Assembly (NCBI RefSeq): GCF_038396845.1
Contig: NZ_CP151587.1
Coordinates: forward strand, 3,446,001-3,510,000
From: Gymnodinialimonas sp. 57CJ19
GTDB lineage: Bacteria; Pseudomonadota; Alphaproteobacteria; Rhodobacterales; Rhodobacteraceae
Direction: 5' to 3'
DNA: 64,000 nucleotides
Positions within the stretch are counted from its first letter, which is position 1; each line of letters begins with the position of its first letter. Under the pieces are notes generated by a model. It worked only from the letters and a program-made list of their open reading frames with translations. It did not search any database and was not told the origin of the DNA. Shown here in pieces: positions 27,731-35,858 of this stretch. Position numbers and translations under genes: made by a program.

Positions 27731-28864
27731 TCAGCGGAACATCGGGGGCCTTGCATCGACCCATTTGCCGCGCTCCCTGGCCGAGTCCACCGCCGCATAA
27801 ACCGCCGCCATGGACCGGACCCCGTCCACCGCTTTGGGCAGGTTCGCGGAAGATCCGCCCCGGATCGCGCTGGCCAGATCCACGTAAATATTGGCCACGG
27901 CTAGGGGGAAGCCCTCGGGATGCGCAATTGCCACGCGGCTCAGGCGGGTCGCCTCATCAGAAAGACCGCCTTCGCCCTTCTCCATGATCTGGGTGCGTCC
28001 GCCCACGGGCGTGTAGTAAACTTGGTTCGGCTGCTCGGACGCCCACCGGAATCCGCCAGTCTCTCCAAACACTTGAATGTCGAAACCGTGCTGCCGCCCA
28101 ATCGCCACGGAAGAGGTCCATAGCCGCCCAACTGTGCCGCCTTCCATACGGAAGTTCACCATGGCGTCGTCTTCCAGAACCCGGCTGTCGATGGCGCTGG
28201 CGAAGTCGGCGGAGAGTTCGCGCACCTCGTCGCCGGCGATGAAACTGGACATATGCATCGCGTGGATGCCGCAATCGGCGAACTGTCCGGAAACACCAGC
28301 CATTTCAGGGTCATAGCGCCACCGAACCCGAGGGTTATCGGCATCCGTCGCGTCCCCGTGGTGCCCATGAGAGAAGTTCGTGACGATCAGACGGACCTTC
28401 CCAATATCGCCTTGCGCCACCATATGGCGCATTTCACGCACCATTGGATAAGCCGAGTAGCAATAGTTAACGGCACAGATTTTCCCGGCCTTTTCCGCAA
28501 CTTGCACGATCTCCTCGCCCTGCTCCACGGTCATGGTCATGGGCTTCTCGCACAGAACGTTGAAGCCAGCTTCAAGGAAGGCCTTGGTAATTTCGAAGTG
28601 GGTCGAGTTCGGCGTCGCCACCGTCACAAGATCAACGCGATCTTCGCGCGTGGCTTCAGCGGCCAGCATTTCGTGCCAGTCGCCATAGGCGCGGTCCGGC
28701 GAAACCCCCAAGGATTCCGCGTACTTACGCCCCTTCTCCGCATCGTGGTCCAACGCGCCGGCCGTCAGAACGAAGTTCCCATCAGCTTGCGCCCCAAGAC
28801 GGTGCGCGGGCCCGATCTGAGACCCCTCACCGCCACCGATCATACCCCATTTCAGCTTCGTCAT
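27731..28864 (-). CDS. Gfo/Idh/MocA family oxidoreductase
   Basis: 377 residues. N-terminal Rossmann fold WGMIGGGEGSQIGPAHR, the catalytic-lysine motif VLCEKPMTMT (about 104-113), and a C-terminal alpha/beta domain with WRYDPEMAGVSGQFADCGIH, which holds the conserved Asp/His of inositol-dehydrogenase-like enzymes. It oxidises a sugar or cyclitol hydroxyl with NAD(P)+. It is last in the minus-strand iol operon. Together with the second family member at 29806 it probably covers inositol isomer oxidation, but which of the two acts on myo-inositol cannot be decided from sequence alone. Confidence 0.87.
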   Translation of the reverse strand: MTKLKWGMIGGGEGSQIGPAHRLGAQADGNFVLTAGALDHDAEKGRKYAESLGVSPDRAYGDWHEMLAAEATREDRVDLVTVATPNSTHFEITKAFLEAGFNVLCEKPMTMTVEQGEEIVQVAEKAGKICAVNYCYSAYPMVREMRHMVAQGDIGKVRLIVTNFSHGHHGDATDADNPRVRWRYDPEMAGVSGQFADCGIHAMHMSSFIAGDEVRELSADFASAIDSRVLEDDAMVNFRMEGGTVGRLWTSSVAIGRQHGFDIQVFGETGGFRWASEQPNQVYYTPVGGRTQIMEKGEGGLSDEATRLSRVAIAHPEGFPLAVANIYVDLASAIRGGSSANLPKAVDGVRSMAAVYAAVDSARERGKWVDARPPMFR

Positions 28865-28875
28865 CGCTGCCTCCT

Positions 28876-28897
28876 GTAGACCGGGCCTTGGCCCGGG
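28876..28897 (+). repeat. Second copy of the GTAGACCGGGCC repeat arm
   Basis: This 22-bp stretch equals the left arm of the long hairpin at 21528 plus one G, but here as a single arm in the 39-bp gap between the Gfo/Idh/MocA gene and the IolE-like gene. CCGGGCC...GGCCCGG symmetry inside the unit allows a small hairpin by itself. Confidence 0.7.
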
Positions 28898-28903
28898 TTG
28901 TGC

Positions 28904-29794
28904 TTAAAAACCAATGCTTTGCAGATACTCACGGTTGGCGCGCGCATCATCGAGGGGGCGCACATCCAACAGCGGATCGCAATCCTGCTCCACGGTGCAC
29001 CAACCCTCAAACCCGGCGTCCAACAGGATCTGGCGCACGGCAGGGAAATCCACATCGCCCTGACCGAGATTGCAGAAGATCCCTTGACCGCAAGCCTCAT
29101 AGAAGCCGGTTCCCTTGGCGATCACGTCCGCTTTAACAACGGGGTCGATGTCCTTGAAATGCATGTAGGAAATGCGATTGATGTGGCGCTTCATGAAGGC
29201 CACGGGGTCGAAACCGGCGTAGGAATGGTGGCCGGTATCAAAGCAGATTTTCAAGATTTCTTCCGGCACTTCATCCAGCAGACGTTCCAATTCGGGTTCA
29301 AAGTCCATGAACCCCGCGGCATGGGCATGAATGCCCACAGTCAGACCATATTCCTCGGCCCCGATCTTCGCGATCTTCGCGATCCGGTCCCGGTAAGCCG
29401 CCCATTCGCCCGCATCCATCTGCTCGGCGGCATCGGCACGGCCCGCTGTGGGCGCACGACGAGGCGAGATAGAGTCAATCAAAACAAGATGTTCCGCGCC
29501 GTGGGCCGTCAACGCTTTACAGGTTCGAATGGCCCCGTCCAGAACATCGTCCCAAGCATCGGGGTCGTGGAACGGGCGGAAAACGACGCCGCCGATCAAC
29601 TCCAGATCGTGCTCTTGCAACGCGTCCCCCAAAAGCGCCGGATCTTCCGGCATGAAGCCCACAGGCCCCAATTCGATCCCCTTGTAGCCCGCCGCCGCGC
29701 AGTCGGACAAAACCGATTCCCACGCGGGATTACGCGGGTCATCTGCGAATTCTACGCCCCATGAGCAAGGCGCGTTACCGATACGAATGGTCAT
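28904..29794 (-). CDS. iolE: IolE-like TIM-barrel protein (2-keto-myo-inositol dehydratase family)
   Basis: 296 residues from the ATG at 29792-29794, preceded by AAAGGGAA; a start 36 bases earlier is less likely. TIRIGNAPCSWGVEFADDP at the N-terminus and GIHAHAAGFMDFEPELERLL, KICFDTGHHSYAGFDP and YMHFKDIDP in the body are typical of the xylose-isomerase-like TIM barrels of inositol catabolism, with metal ligands E, D, H and E in these blocks. The predicted reaction is dehydration of scyllo-inosose to the trihydroxycyclohexanedione used by IolD. It lies between two oxidoreductase genes. Related isomerases (IolI) share the fold. Confidence 0.82.
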   Translation of the reverse strand: MTIRIGNAPCSWGVEFADDPRNPAWESVLSDCAAAGYKGIELGPVGFMPEDPALLGDALQEHDLELIGGVVFRPFHDPDAWDDVLDGAIRTCKALTAHGAEHLVLIDSISPRRAPTAGRADAAEQMDAGEWAAYRDRIAKIAKIGAEEYGLTVGIHAHAAGFMDFEPELERLLDEVPEEILKICFDTGHHSYAGFDPVAFMKRHINRISYMHFKDIDPVVKADVIAKGTGFYEACGQGIFCNLGQGDVDFPAVRQILLDAGFEGWCTVEQDCDPLLDVRPLDDARANREYLQSIGF

Positions 29795-29805
29795 GAATTT
29801 CCCTT

Positions 29806-30909
29806 TCAGTCCTGAGGGATAGAGGCCCAACCGCCGGTTTCGGCGGCCACAAAGGCGGTGTCGATGATCCGGCTGACGTCAAGCCCGTCGCGGAACGTGG
29901 GCCAGATAGATGTGCCCGTTTCTATGGCACGCAGGAAGTCGCGCGCCTCAATAATGATTTGATCCTGATAGCCGGTGCCATGCCCCGGCCCCTGACAGAA
30001 CGGCAGATAATCCGGGTGCTCTGGCCCCGTGAGGATTTTCACGAACCCGCGCGTCGCTTCAGGCCCCTCGGCTCGGTAGAGGTGAACGGCATTCTGGTCC
30101 TCCTGATCGAAGCGAATAGAGCCTTTTGTGCCATGAATTTCATAGGCATAGCCCATTTTTCGGCCCGTGGCCGTGCGGCTGAAGTAAAGGTGCCCCATCG
30201 CGCCATTGGCAAATCGCACCATCATCTGAGCGTGGTCGTCGTTATCAACTTTCACCCCACCTCGCGTCGCGTGAACGGTCTCGATCGAGGCAAAAACCGC
30301 CGCCATCGGCCCCATCAAAGCTAACGCGCAGTTAATCATGTGAGGCGCAAGATCACCCATGCAGCCGTTGGCACGTCCGGTGGTGCGCCAGTTGGCTGGT
30401 TCATTGGGGTCGGCCAAGAAATCTTCTGTGTGCTCGCCCCGGAACCACGTCACATCGCCGATCGCGCCCTCTTCCAACAGCTTTCGAACGAATTGTGTGG
30501 CGGGGGTGCGTACGTAGTTGAAGCCGATCATATTGGGCAGATTGGCGGCTTCTGCGGCGGCGACCATTGCGGACGCATCCTCGAACGAGGCGCCAAGGGG
30601 CTTCTCGCAAAACACTGGCTTTCCGGCGGAAAATGCGGCTTCGGCGATATCTCGGTGGGTTTCTTGGGGCGAGGCAATTACGATGGCCTCTACCTTCGGA
30701 TCGGCCACCAAGGTCCGCCAGTCGCCTGTGGCACGAGCGAACCCGAAAGCCTCACGGTAGCGTTCCGCCGAGGCGTCGCTGGAGGCGGCAATCATTTCTA
30801 AACGAGGGCGCAGGGCCGTGTTGAACACTGCCCCCACAGATGCCATGGCGACCGCATGGGCCTTCCCCATATAGCCGCCGCCGACCAAGCCAATGCCGAT
30901 ATTACCCAT
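29806..30909 (-). CDS. Gfo/Idh/MocA family oxidoreductase, inositol 2-dehydrogenase-like
   Basis: 367 residues beginning MGNIGIGLVGGGYMGKAHA, with a ribosome binding site GGAAGG about 8 nt upstream. NAD-binding Rossmann domain, catalytic VFCEKPLGASFEDASAM (Lys near residue 95), then GCMGDLAPHMINCALALMG with the conserved D-x-x-x-H pair. First gene of the minus-strand iol operon, 106 bp from divergent iolD, with the TTGCAACCGGTTGCAA operator in between. Likely oxidises myo-inositol or an epimer to the inosose; specificity is inferred from context. Confidence 0.85.
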   Translation of the reverse strand: MGNIGIGLVGGGYMGKAHAVAMASVGAVFNTALRPRLEMIAASSDASAERYREAFGFARATGDWRTLVADPKVEAIVIASPQETHRDIAEAAFSAGKPVFCEKPLGASFEDASAMVAAAEAANLPNMIGFNYVRTPATQFVRKLLEEGAIGDVTWFRGEHTEDFLADPNEPANWRTTGRANGCMGDLAPHMINCALALMGPMAAVFASIETVHATRGGVKVDNDDHAQMMVRFANGAMGHLYFSRTATGRKMGYAYEIHGTKGSIRFDQEDQNAVHLYRAEGPEATRGFVKILTGPEHPDYLPFCQGPGHGTGYQDQIIIEARDFLRAIETGTSIWPTFRDGLDVSRIIDTAFVAAETGGWASIPQD

Positions 30910-30935
30910 AACGCACCTTCCCTTGCTCAACCGTG

Positions 30936-30951
30936 TTGCAACCGGTTGCAA
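30936..30951. promoter_or_regulatory. TTGCAACCGGTTGCAA palindrome at the divergent iol promoters
   Basis: A 16-bp perfect palindrome identical to the core of the 26529-26552 operator, 27 bp upstream of the oxidoreductase gene and 64 bp upstream of iolD. This strongly suggests that one LacI-type repressor controls import and catabolism together. Confidence 0.85.
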
Positions 30952-31014
30952 AACACGTATCCTGCAAGGGACACCTTCGCAATATCCAATCTGGAATCCG
31001 ACCGGGGAAATACC

Positions 31015-32886
31015 ATGACCGCACCGACACACACCATTCGGCTGACCGTGGCGCAAGCCATTGTGCGCTATCTGATGAACCAGTTCATTGAGATTGATGG
31101 CGTCGAAACACGCATCTGCGGTGGCGGCTTCGGGATATTCGGCCACGGCAACGTGCCCTGCCTGGGCGAGGCGTTGTATCCGGTGCAGGACGTGCTGCCG
31201 CTTTATCGCGGCCAGAATGAACAAAGCATGGGCTTTGCAGCCGCGGCTTACGCCAAATACCACCTGCGCCGCCGCTTCATGTTTTGCACCGCATCCGCCG
31301 GGCCCGGCACGGCCAACTTGCTGACAGCCTCTGCCCTTGCCCACGCAAACCGCTTGCCGATGCTGATGCTATGCGGCGATACTTTCATTACGCGCCTGCC
31401 CGATCCGGTGCTGCAACAGCTAGAGCATTTTGGGAACCCAACCCTCGGCGTTAACGATGCCTTCAAGGCTGTGACCCGCTTCTGGGATCGAATCACGCAT
31501 CCCGCGCAGATTATCCAATCCCTGCCCGCCGCCTTGGCCACCATGTTGGACCCCGCTGATTGCGGTCCCGCGTTCCTTGGATTACCCCAAGACGTTCAAG
31601 GCTGGACCTACGACTACCCCGAAGCCTTCTTCGCGCGTCGCGTCCATCGCATCCGCAGCCAAGCCCCGGATCCCGCCGAAATCGCCGATGCCGCAGCGGC
31701 ACTGATGCAGGCCGAACGTCCAGTGATCATTGCGGGGGGCGGCGTCCAATACGCCGGCACCGTGGCCGAATTGACCGCTTTCGCCGAGGCCCACAACATC
31801 CCCGTTGTTGAAACCATCGCCGGACGCGCCAACCTGTTGGACGATCATGGGCTGAACATCGGGCCTTTGGGAGTTACGGGATCGGACTCGGCCAATATCA
31901 TCGCGCAAGAGGCTGATGTGATCCTTGCCGTTGGGACGCGCTTGCAGGATTTCACCACCGGATCGTGGACCGCCTTCGCCAAAGACGCGGTGTTGATCGG
32001 TCTGAACGTCGGTCGCCACGATGCGGCCAAGCACCTGTCACTGCCAGTGGTGGGCGACGCCAAGCAGAGCCTTCCGGCCCTCGGGTCGGCTCTGGGCAGC
32101 TACGCCGCGCCGACGGAGTGGACGGACAAGGCCAAGGCCGAGCGGGCGAAGTGGACAGCCTATGTCGCGGACAACGTGGCCCCCGGCAACCGCCCCAATT
32201 CTTATGCCCAAGCCATCGGCGTAGTAAATGCGCTGTGCGACAAGCGGGATCGTGTTGTTGCCGCCGCGGGGGGGCTGCCTGCCGAAGTTACGGCCAACTG
32301 GCGCACCCTTGATGTGGGCACAGTAGATGTGGAGTTCGGCTTCTCTTGCATGGGCTATGAAATTGCAGGAGGCTGGGGCGCGAGGATTGCACAATCCGAA
32401 GGTGAACCCACAGCCGATACCATCGTCTTCTGCGGAGATGGCAGCTACCTCTTGATGAATTCGGACATCTACTCAAGTGTCCTGACCCAGAAGAAAATGA
32501 TCGTTCTCGTGCTCGATAACGGCGGTTTCGCCGTCATCAACAAGCTGCAGAACAACACTGGAAACGAGAGTTTCAACAACTTGATCGCCGATTGCCCCAC
32601 GGTCCCCGAACCCTTCACGATAGATTTCGACGCCCACGCGCGGTCCATGGGGGCGGCGACGGAAACCGTGTCCAACCCTGCCGAGTTGGCCGAGGCCTTC
32701 AAGCGTGCCAAGGCCGCCGACAAGACCTCTGTTATTGTGATGAAGGTGGACCCCTATGAGGGCTGGACCACAGAAGGTCACGCCTGGTGGGAGGTTGGGA
32801 CACCTCAGGTTTCGGACAATCCCAACGTGCGCGAAAAGCATGCGGAATGGGAAGCGGAGCGGATCAAGCAAAGGCAGGGCGTGTGA
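31015..32886 (+). CDS. iolD: 3D-(3,5/4)-trihydroxycyclohexane-1,2-dione hydrolase (IolD)
   Basis: 623 residues; the ATG at 31015 follows GGGGAAA. A thiamine-diphosphate enzyme of the acetolactate synthase fold: the N-terminal Pyr domain contains YRGQNEQSMGFAAAAYAKY with the catalytic Glu, the central domain spans about 205-350, and the C-terminal PP domain holds the ThDP-Mg motif GDGSYLLMN (near residue 477) with the distal DNGGF. Long inserts and the C-terminal WWEVGTPQVS are typical of IolD. It cleaves the cyclic dione to 5-deoxy-D-glucuronate. It overlaps iolC by 1 bp. Confidence 0.95.
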   Translation: MTAPTHTIRLTVAQAIVRYLMNQFIEIDGVETRICGGGFGIFGHGNVPCLGEALYPVQDVLPLYRGQNEQSMGFAAAAYAKYHLRRRFMFCTASAGPGTANLLTASALAHANRLPMLMLCGDTFITRLPDPVLQQLEHFGNPTLGVNDAFKAVTRFWDRITHPAQIIQSLPAALATMLDPADCGPAFLGLPQDVQGWTYDYPEAFFARRVHRIRSQAPDPAEIADAAAALMQAERPVIIAGGGVQYAGTVAELTAFAEAHNIPVVETIAGRANLLDDHGLNIGPLGVTGSDSANIIAQEADVILAVGTRLQDFTTGSWTAFAKDAVLIGLNVGRHDAAKHLSLPVVGDAKQSLPALGSALGSYAAPTEWTDKAKAERAKWTAYVADNVAPGNRPNSYAQAIGVVNALCDKRDRVVAAAGGLPAEVTANWRTLDVGTVDVEFGFSCMGYEIAGGWGARIAQSEGEPTADTIVFCGDGSYLLMNSDIYSSVLTQKKMIVLVLDNGGFAVINKLQNNTGNESFNNLIADCPTVPEPFTIDFDAHARSMGAATETVSNPAELAEAFKRAKAADKTSVIVMKVDPYEGWTTEGHAWWEVGTPQVSDNPNVREKHAEWEAERIKQRQGV

Positions 32887-33866
32887 TGCAGCTTCAGGGC
32901 AAGAACTTCCTTATCATCGGCCGTGCCGGAATGGATATGTACCCCGACCCTCCCGGCACTCGGACCGAGGATGCGACGCATTTCTTCACCTGCCTCGGCG
33001 GCTCCTCTGCCAACATCGGCGTCGCGATCACGCGGCTTGGGGGGCAGGCTTCCTTGGTCACCCGCGTGGCCGACGACGCGATCGGGCGGTACTGCTGTAA
33101 TCAGCTGGACCACTACGGCATCGACCGCACCCATGTGCACGCAGAGGGCGGCGAGGCGCGCAATTCGCTCGCCGTGGTTGAGACCCGGATCGAGGATCAC
33201 CAGTCGGTGATCTATCGCAACGGCGCCGCTGATTTTGAGATGACAATCGCCGATGTGGAAGCCGTGGATTACACCGCATTCGACGCGTTGATCACCACCG
33301 GCACAGTCTTCGCGGCAGAGCCGTCGCGCAGCGCCGCGTTCCGCGCATTTGAACTGGCGAAAGAGGCCGGGTTACAGCTGATCTTTGACGTGGACTACCG
33401 CCCCTACTCCTGGCCCTCAGCCGCGGTCGCCGCCGAGGTATATTCCCGCGCCGGAGCCATGTGTAACGTGATCGTAGGCAATGATGTGGAGTTCGGCTTC
33501 ATGGCCGGAGACTACGACCAAGGCCTTGAAAAAGCGCGTGAATTGGTGGGGAACGGCGCCGCCATCGCGGTCTACAAAATGGGCGAAGAAGGCGCGGTCA
33601 CGATCACCCCGGAGGGTGAGATTCGCACCGGAATTTTCCGTACGGAGGCCCTGAAACCCACAGGCGCGGGCGATAGCTTCATGGGTGGTTTCGTGGTCGG
33701 TTTAGCGGACGGACTACCCATCGACGAAGCTGTGCTGCAAGGCTCTGCCAACGCCGCCATGGTTGTGGCTCGGGTCGGATGCGCCCCCGCCATGCCCACC
33801 CGCGCCGAATTGGACGCATTCTTGAACGAACACCCCGGGCCAACCCGCGCCGGTGAACCGGCCTGA
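32886..33866 (+). CDS. iolC: 5-dehydro-2-deoxygluconokinase (IolC)
   Basis: 326 residues; the start overlaps the iolD stop (TGATG). PfkB family kinase: N-terminal LGGSSANIGVAITRLGG (about 38-54) and C-terminal TGAGDSFMGGFVVGL with the catalytic Asp and GAGD anion hole. IIGRAGMDMYPDP at the start is characteristic of IolC. It phosphorylates 5-dehydro-2-deoxy-D-gluconate from IolB for cleavage by the aldolase encoded downstream. E. coli-like fused versions carry an extra C-terminal domain; this is the short form. Confidence 0.94.
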   Translation: MQLQGKNFLIIGRAGMDMYPDPPGTRTEDATHFFTCLGGSSANIGVAITRLGGQASLVTRVADDAIGRYCCNQLDHYGIDRTHVHAEGGEARNSLAVVETRIEDHQSVIYRNGAADFEMTIADVEAVDYTAFDALITTGTVFAAEPSRSAAFRAFELAKEAGLQLIFDVDYRPYSWPSAAVAAEVYSRAGAMCNVIVGNDVEFGFMAGDYDQGLEKARELVGNGAAIAVYKMGEEGAVTITPEGEIRTGIFRTEALKPTGAGDSFMGGFVVGLADGLPIDEAVLQGSANAAMVVARVGCAPAMPTRAELDAFLNEHPGPTRAGEPA

Positions 33867-33881
33867 AAGGACTAAACCACC

Positions 33882-34721
33882 ATGCATATCCCTCCGTTTG
33901 ATAACCAGAACAAGGCGATCGTGGACGTGGACGACGCCCATGTGCCGCTGACTTACTTCAATATCGTAAAACTGAAATCAGGCGAGACCTTCGACTACCG
34001 CCTAAAAGGCTATGAAACCTGCGTCGTTCCGGCGACCGGCACGGTCACCGTCGAAGCGGGCGGAGAGACCTACACAGACATCGGCAACCGCGGCGCCGAT
34101 GTCTGGGACGGCGACCCCGAGGGCGTCTATGTGCCCACGGACACAGGCGCCCGTATCACAGCGCAGACCGACACCGAAGTCTTCATTGCAGGGGCGCAGT
34201 TTGCCGAGACGCTAAAGCCTTTCGCGGTGCGCTCCGCCGATCTGGACCTGGTGCAATACGGCTCGGATGACACGAAAACGCACCGCAAGATCAAACACAT
34301 CCTCGGCGCAAGCCACCATGACCGTGTGGGGCGCCTGCTGGTGAGTGAGCTGTTTACCGTGGGGGCCGGCGGCTGGTCTGGATTCCCGTCTCACAAGCAT
34401 GACACGGACCGCTTGCCCGACGAGACACGCCACGATGAAACCTACAACTTCCGTTTCAAACCAGACTACGGCTCGGGCCTGCAAATGTTGCAGCGCGTGG
34501 ATAACGAGCCGGGCGATGCCTATCACATTGTCAACGGATCTACGGTTCTGATCGACAAGGGCTACCATCCCTGCTGCGCCCTTCCGGGGTACGAAATGTA
34601 CTACTTTACCATTCTGGGCGGCCTGTCGCAGCGCAGCCTGAAACAGTACTTTCAGCCCACCCATGCCGAGCAATTGCACACGATCCCCGGCATCATGGAT
34701 ATGGTGGCAAAGTTCAAATGA
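33882..34721 (+). CDS. iolB: 5-deoxy-glucuronate isomerase (IolB)
   Basis: 279 residues, bicupin KduI/IolB family. Recognisable blocks are FNIVKLKSGETFDYRLKGYE, the metal-site stretch VGAGGWSGFPSHKHDT (about 162-177, His ligands) and DETYNFRF, followed by VDNEPGDAYHIVNGSTVLIDKGYHP. It interconverts 5-deoxy-D-glucuronate and 5-dehydro-2-deoxygluconate. It lies 15 bp after iolC and overlaps the aldolase gene by 4 bp. Complete and of normal length. Confidence 0.94.
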   Translation: MHIPPFDNQNKAIVDVDDAHVPLTYFNIVKLKSGETFDYRLKGYETCVVPATGTVTVEAGGETYTDIGNRGADVWDGDPEGVYVPTDTGARITAQTDTEVFIAGAQFAETLKPFAVRSADLDLVQYGSDDTKTHRKIKHILGASHHDRVGRLLVSELFTVGAGGWSGFPSHKHDTDRLPDETRHDETYNFRFKPDYGSGLQMLQRVDNEPGDAYHIVNGSTVLIDKGYHPCCALPGYEMYYFTILGGLSQRSLKQYFQPTHAEQLHTIPGIMDMVAKFK

Positions 34722-35557
34722 CCCTCGCCACGCTCTCTGATGTCGTCGTGCCCGCTTCCACCGGGGGCTATGCTGTTCCCGGCCTTGTCTGCCTTGGATG
34801 GGAGGACATGCGCGCCTTCGCGATGGCCGCCGAGGCCGAGCGTGCGCCGGTTATTCTACAAGCAGGCCCGTCCTGCCGTGAACACACGCCTCTGCCGATT
34901 TTAGGTAAGATGTTCAGGCACTTGGCCGAAAGCGTCTCGGTGCCCGTGGTGGCGCATTTGGACCACGGCTATACCATGGACGATTGCAAAGCCGCACTGG
35001 ACGCGGGCTTCACTTCGCTGATGTTTGACGGCTCTAGGCTGCCGTTGGATGAGAACATCGCGCAGACCCGCGCGGTCGTGGAACTGGCTCATAGCGCAGG
35101 AATTTCAGCAGAGGGGGAGATCGGGTTCGTTGGCTACTCGGGTGGAGAGGCCAGCGCTGGCACAGACCCGGAAGACGCCGCACGCTTTGCCATGGAAACC
35201 GGGGTGGATGCCATGGCGATCAGCGTCGGCAATGTCCACTTGCAGCAGGATCATGAGGGCGGGCTGGACGAGCCGCGAATCCGCGCGATTGAGGCCCTGA
35301 CCGATGTGCCTTTGGTGATCCACGGCGGGTCAGGGGTGCCGAATGCGCAGCGATTATCCCTCGCCACCGGCTCGCAGATCGGCAAGTTCAATATCGGCAC
35401 GGAACTGCGCATGGCCTTCGGGGCGGCGTTGCGCGATGCGGTGAATGCCGACCCTGATCGCTTTGACCGCGTCCAGATACTGCGCGACACTCACGATCCG
35501 GTTTTTGAGGCCACCCGCAACGTTTTCCGTAGTATGAATGCTTCTGGCAAAGCGTAA
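34718..35557 (+). CDS. iolJ: Class II fructose-bisphosphate aldolase family protein (IolJ-like)
   Basis: 279 residues. Class II aldolase features: VAHLDHGYTMDDC with zinc-binding His (about 86-88), the MFDGSRLPLDEN stretch, EGEIG, AISVGNVHL and the phosphate-binding VIHGGSGVPN. In the iol setting it would split 2-deoxy-5-keto-gluconate 6-phosphate into malonic semialdehyde and dihydroxyacetone phosphate. It overlaps iolB by 4 bp and ends the plus-strand operon. The malonate-semialdehyde dehydrogenase IolA is not in the window. Confidence 0.88.
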   Translation: MTLATLSDVVVPASTGGYAVPGLVCLGWEDMRAFAMAAEAERAPVILQAGPSCREHTPLPILGKMFRHLAESVSVPVVAHLDHGYTMDDCKAALDAGFTSLMFDGSRLPLDENIAQTRAVVELAHSAGISAEGEIGFVGYSGGEASAGTDPEDAARFAMETGVDAMAISVGNVHLQQDHEGGLDEPRIRAIEALTDVPLVIHGGSGVPNAQRLSLATGSQIGKFNIGTELRMAFGAALRDAVNADPDRFDRVQILRDTHDPVFEATRNVFRSMNASGKA

Positions 35558-35582
35558 CCGCGACCATGGGATTCCCGCCCCC

Positions 35583-35610
35583 CCGAGCCGCGACTCCCCC
35601 TGAGGCTCGG
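35583..35610. terminator. Hairpin in the convergent gap after the iol operon
   Basis: CCGAGCC (35583-35589) and GGCTCGG (35604-35610), perfect 7-bp arms with a 14-nt loop, between two convergent genes. No T-run, so moderate confidence. Confidence 0.5.
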
Positions 35611-35628
35611 AGCCCTTAACCAATTGGT

Positions 35629-35820
35629 CTAGCTGTCAGATTTTGGCCATGTAAAGATCAGGTTATAGGCCAGAAACCCGCCGATCCCGGCCGAGAGATA
35701 GGCCCAGACATCATTGCCGAAGGACATCTCTACAAACGCCCACACGAATGGCACGAGCACCAGCAGCCAACGCCGCCATGCGGCTTGAAAGAAGGGGTGT
35801 GAGGGGTCGATCAGTTTCAT
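35629..35820 (-). CDS. 63-residue two-span membrane protein, end of the sulfonate operon
   Basis: The C-terminal end of a longer frame; the ATG at 35818-35820 gives MKLIDPSHPFFQAAWRRWLL, then two hydrophobic segments (about 17-33 and 38-56). Short proteins of this MxLIDPxHPFF-WRR type are common unannotated proteins in Rhodobacteraceae (from memory, not searched). The ribosome binding site is weak (GGCGGA directly before the ATG). It starts 38 bp after the FMN dehydrogenase stop and could be its co-transcribed partner. No function known. Confidence 0.7.
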   Translation of the reverse strand: MKLIDPSHPFFQAAWRRWLLVLVPFVWAFVEMSFGNDVWAYLSAGIGGFLAYNLIFTWPKSDS

Positions 35821-35858
35821 TCCGCCAGCTAGCCCAAGCGGGCAAGCAACCGCAAGAC

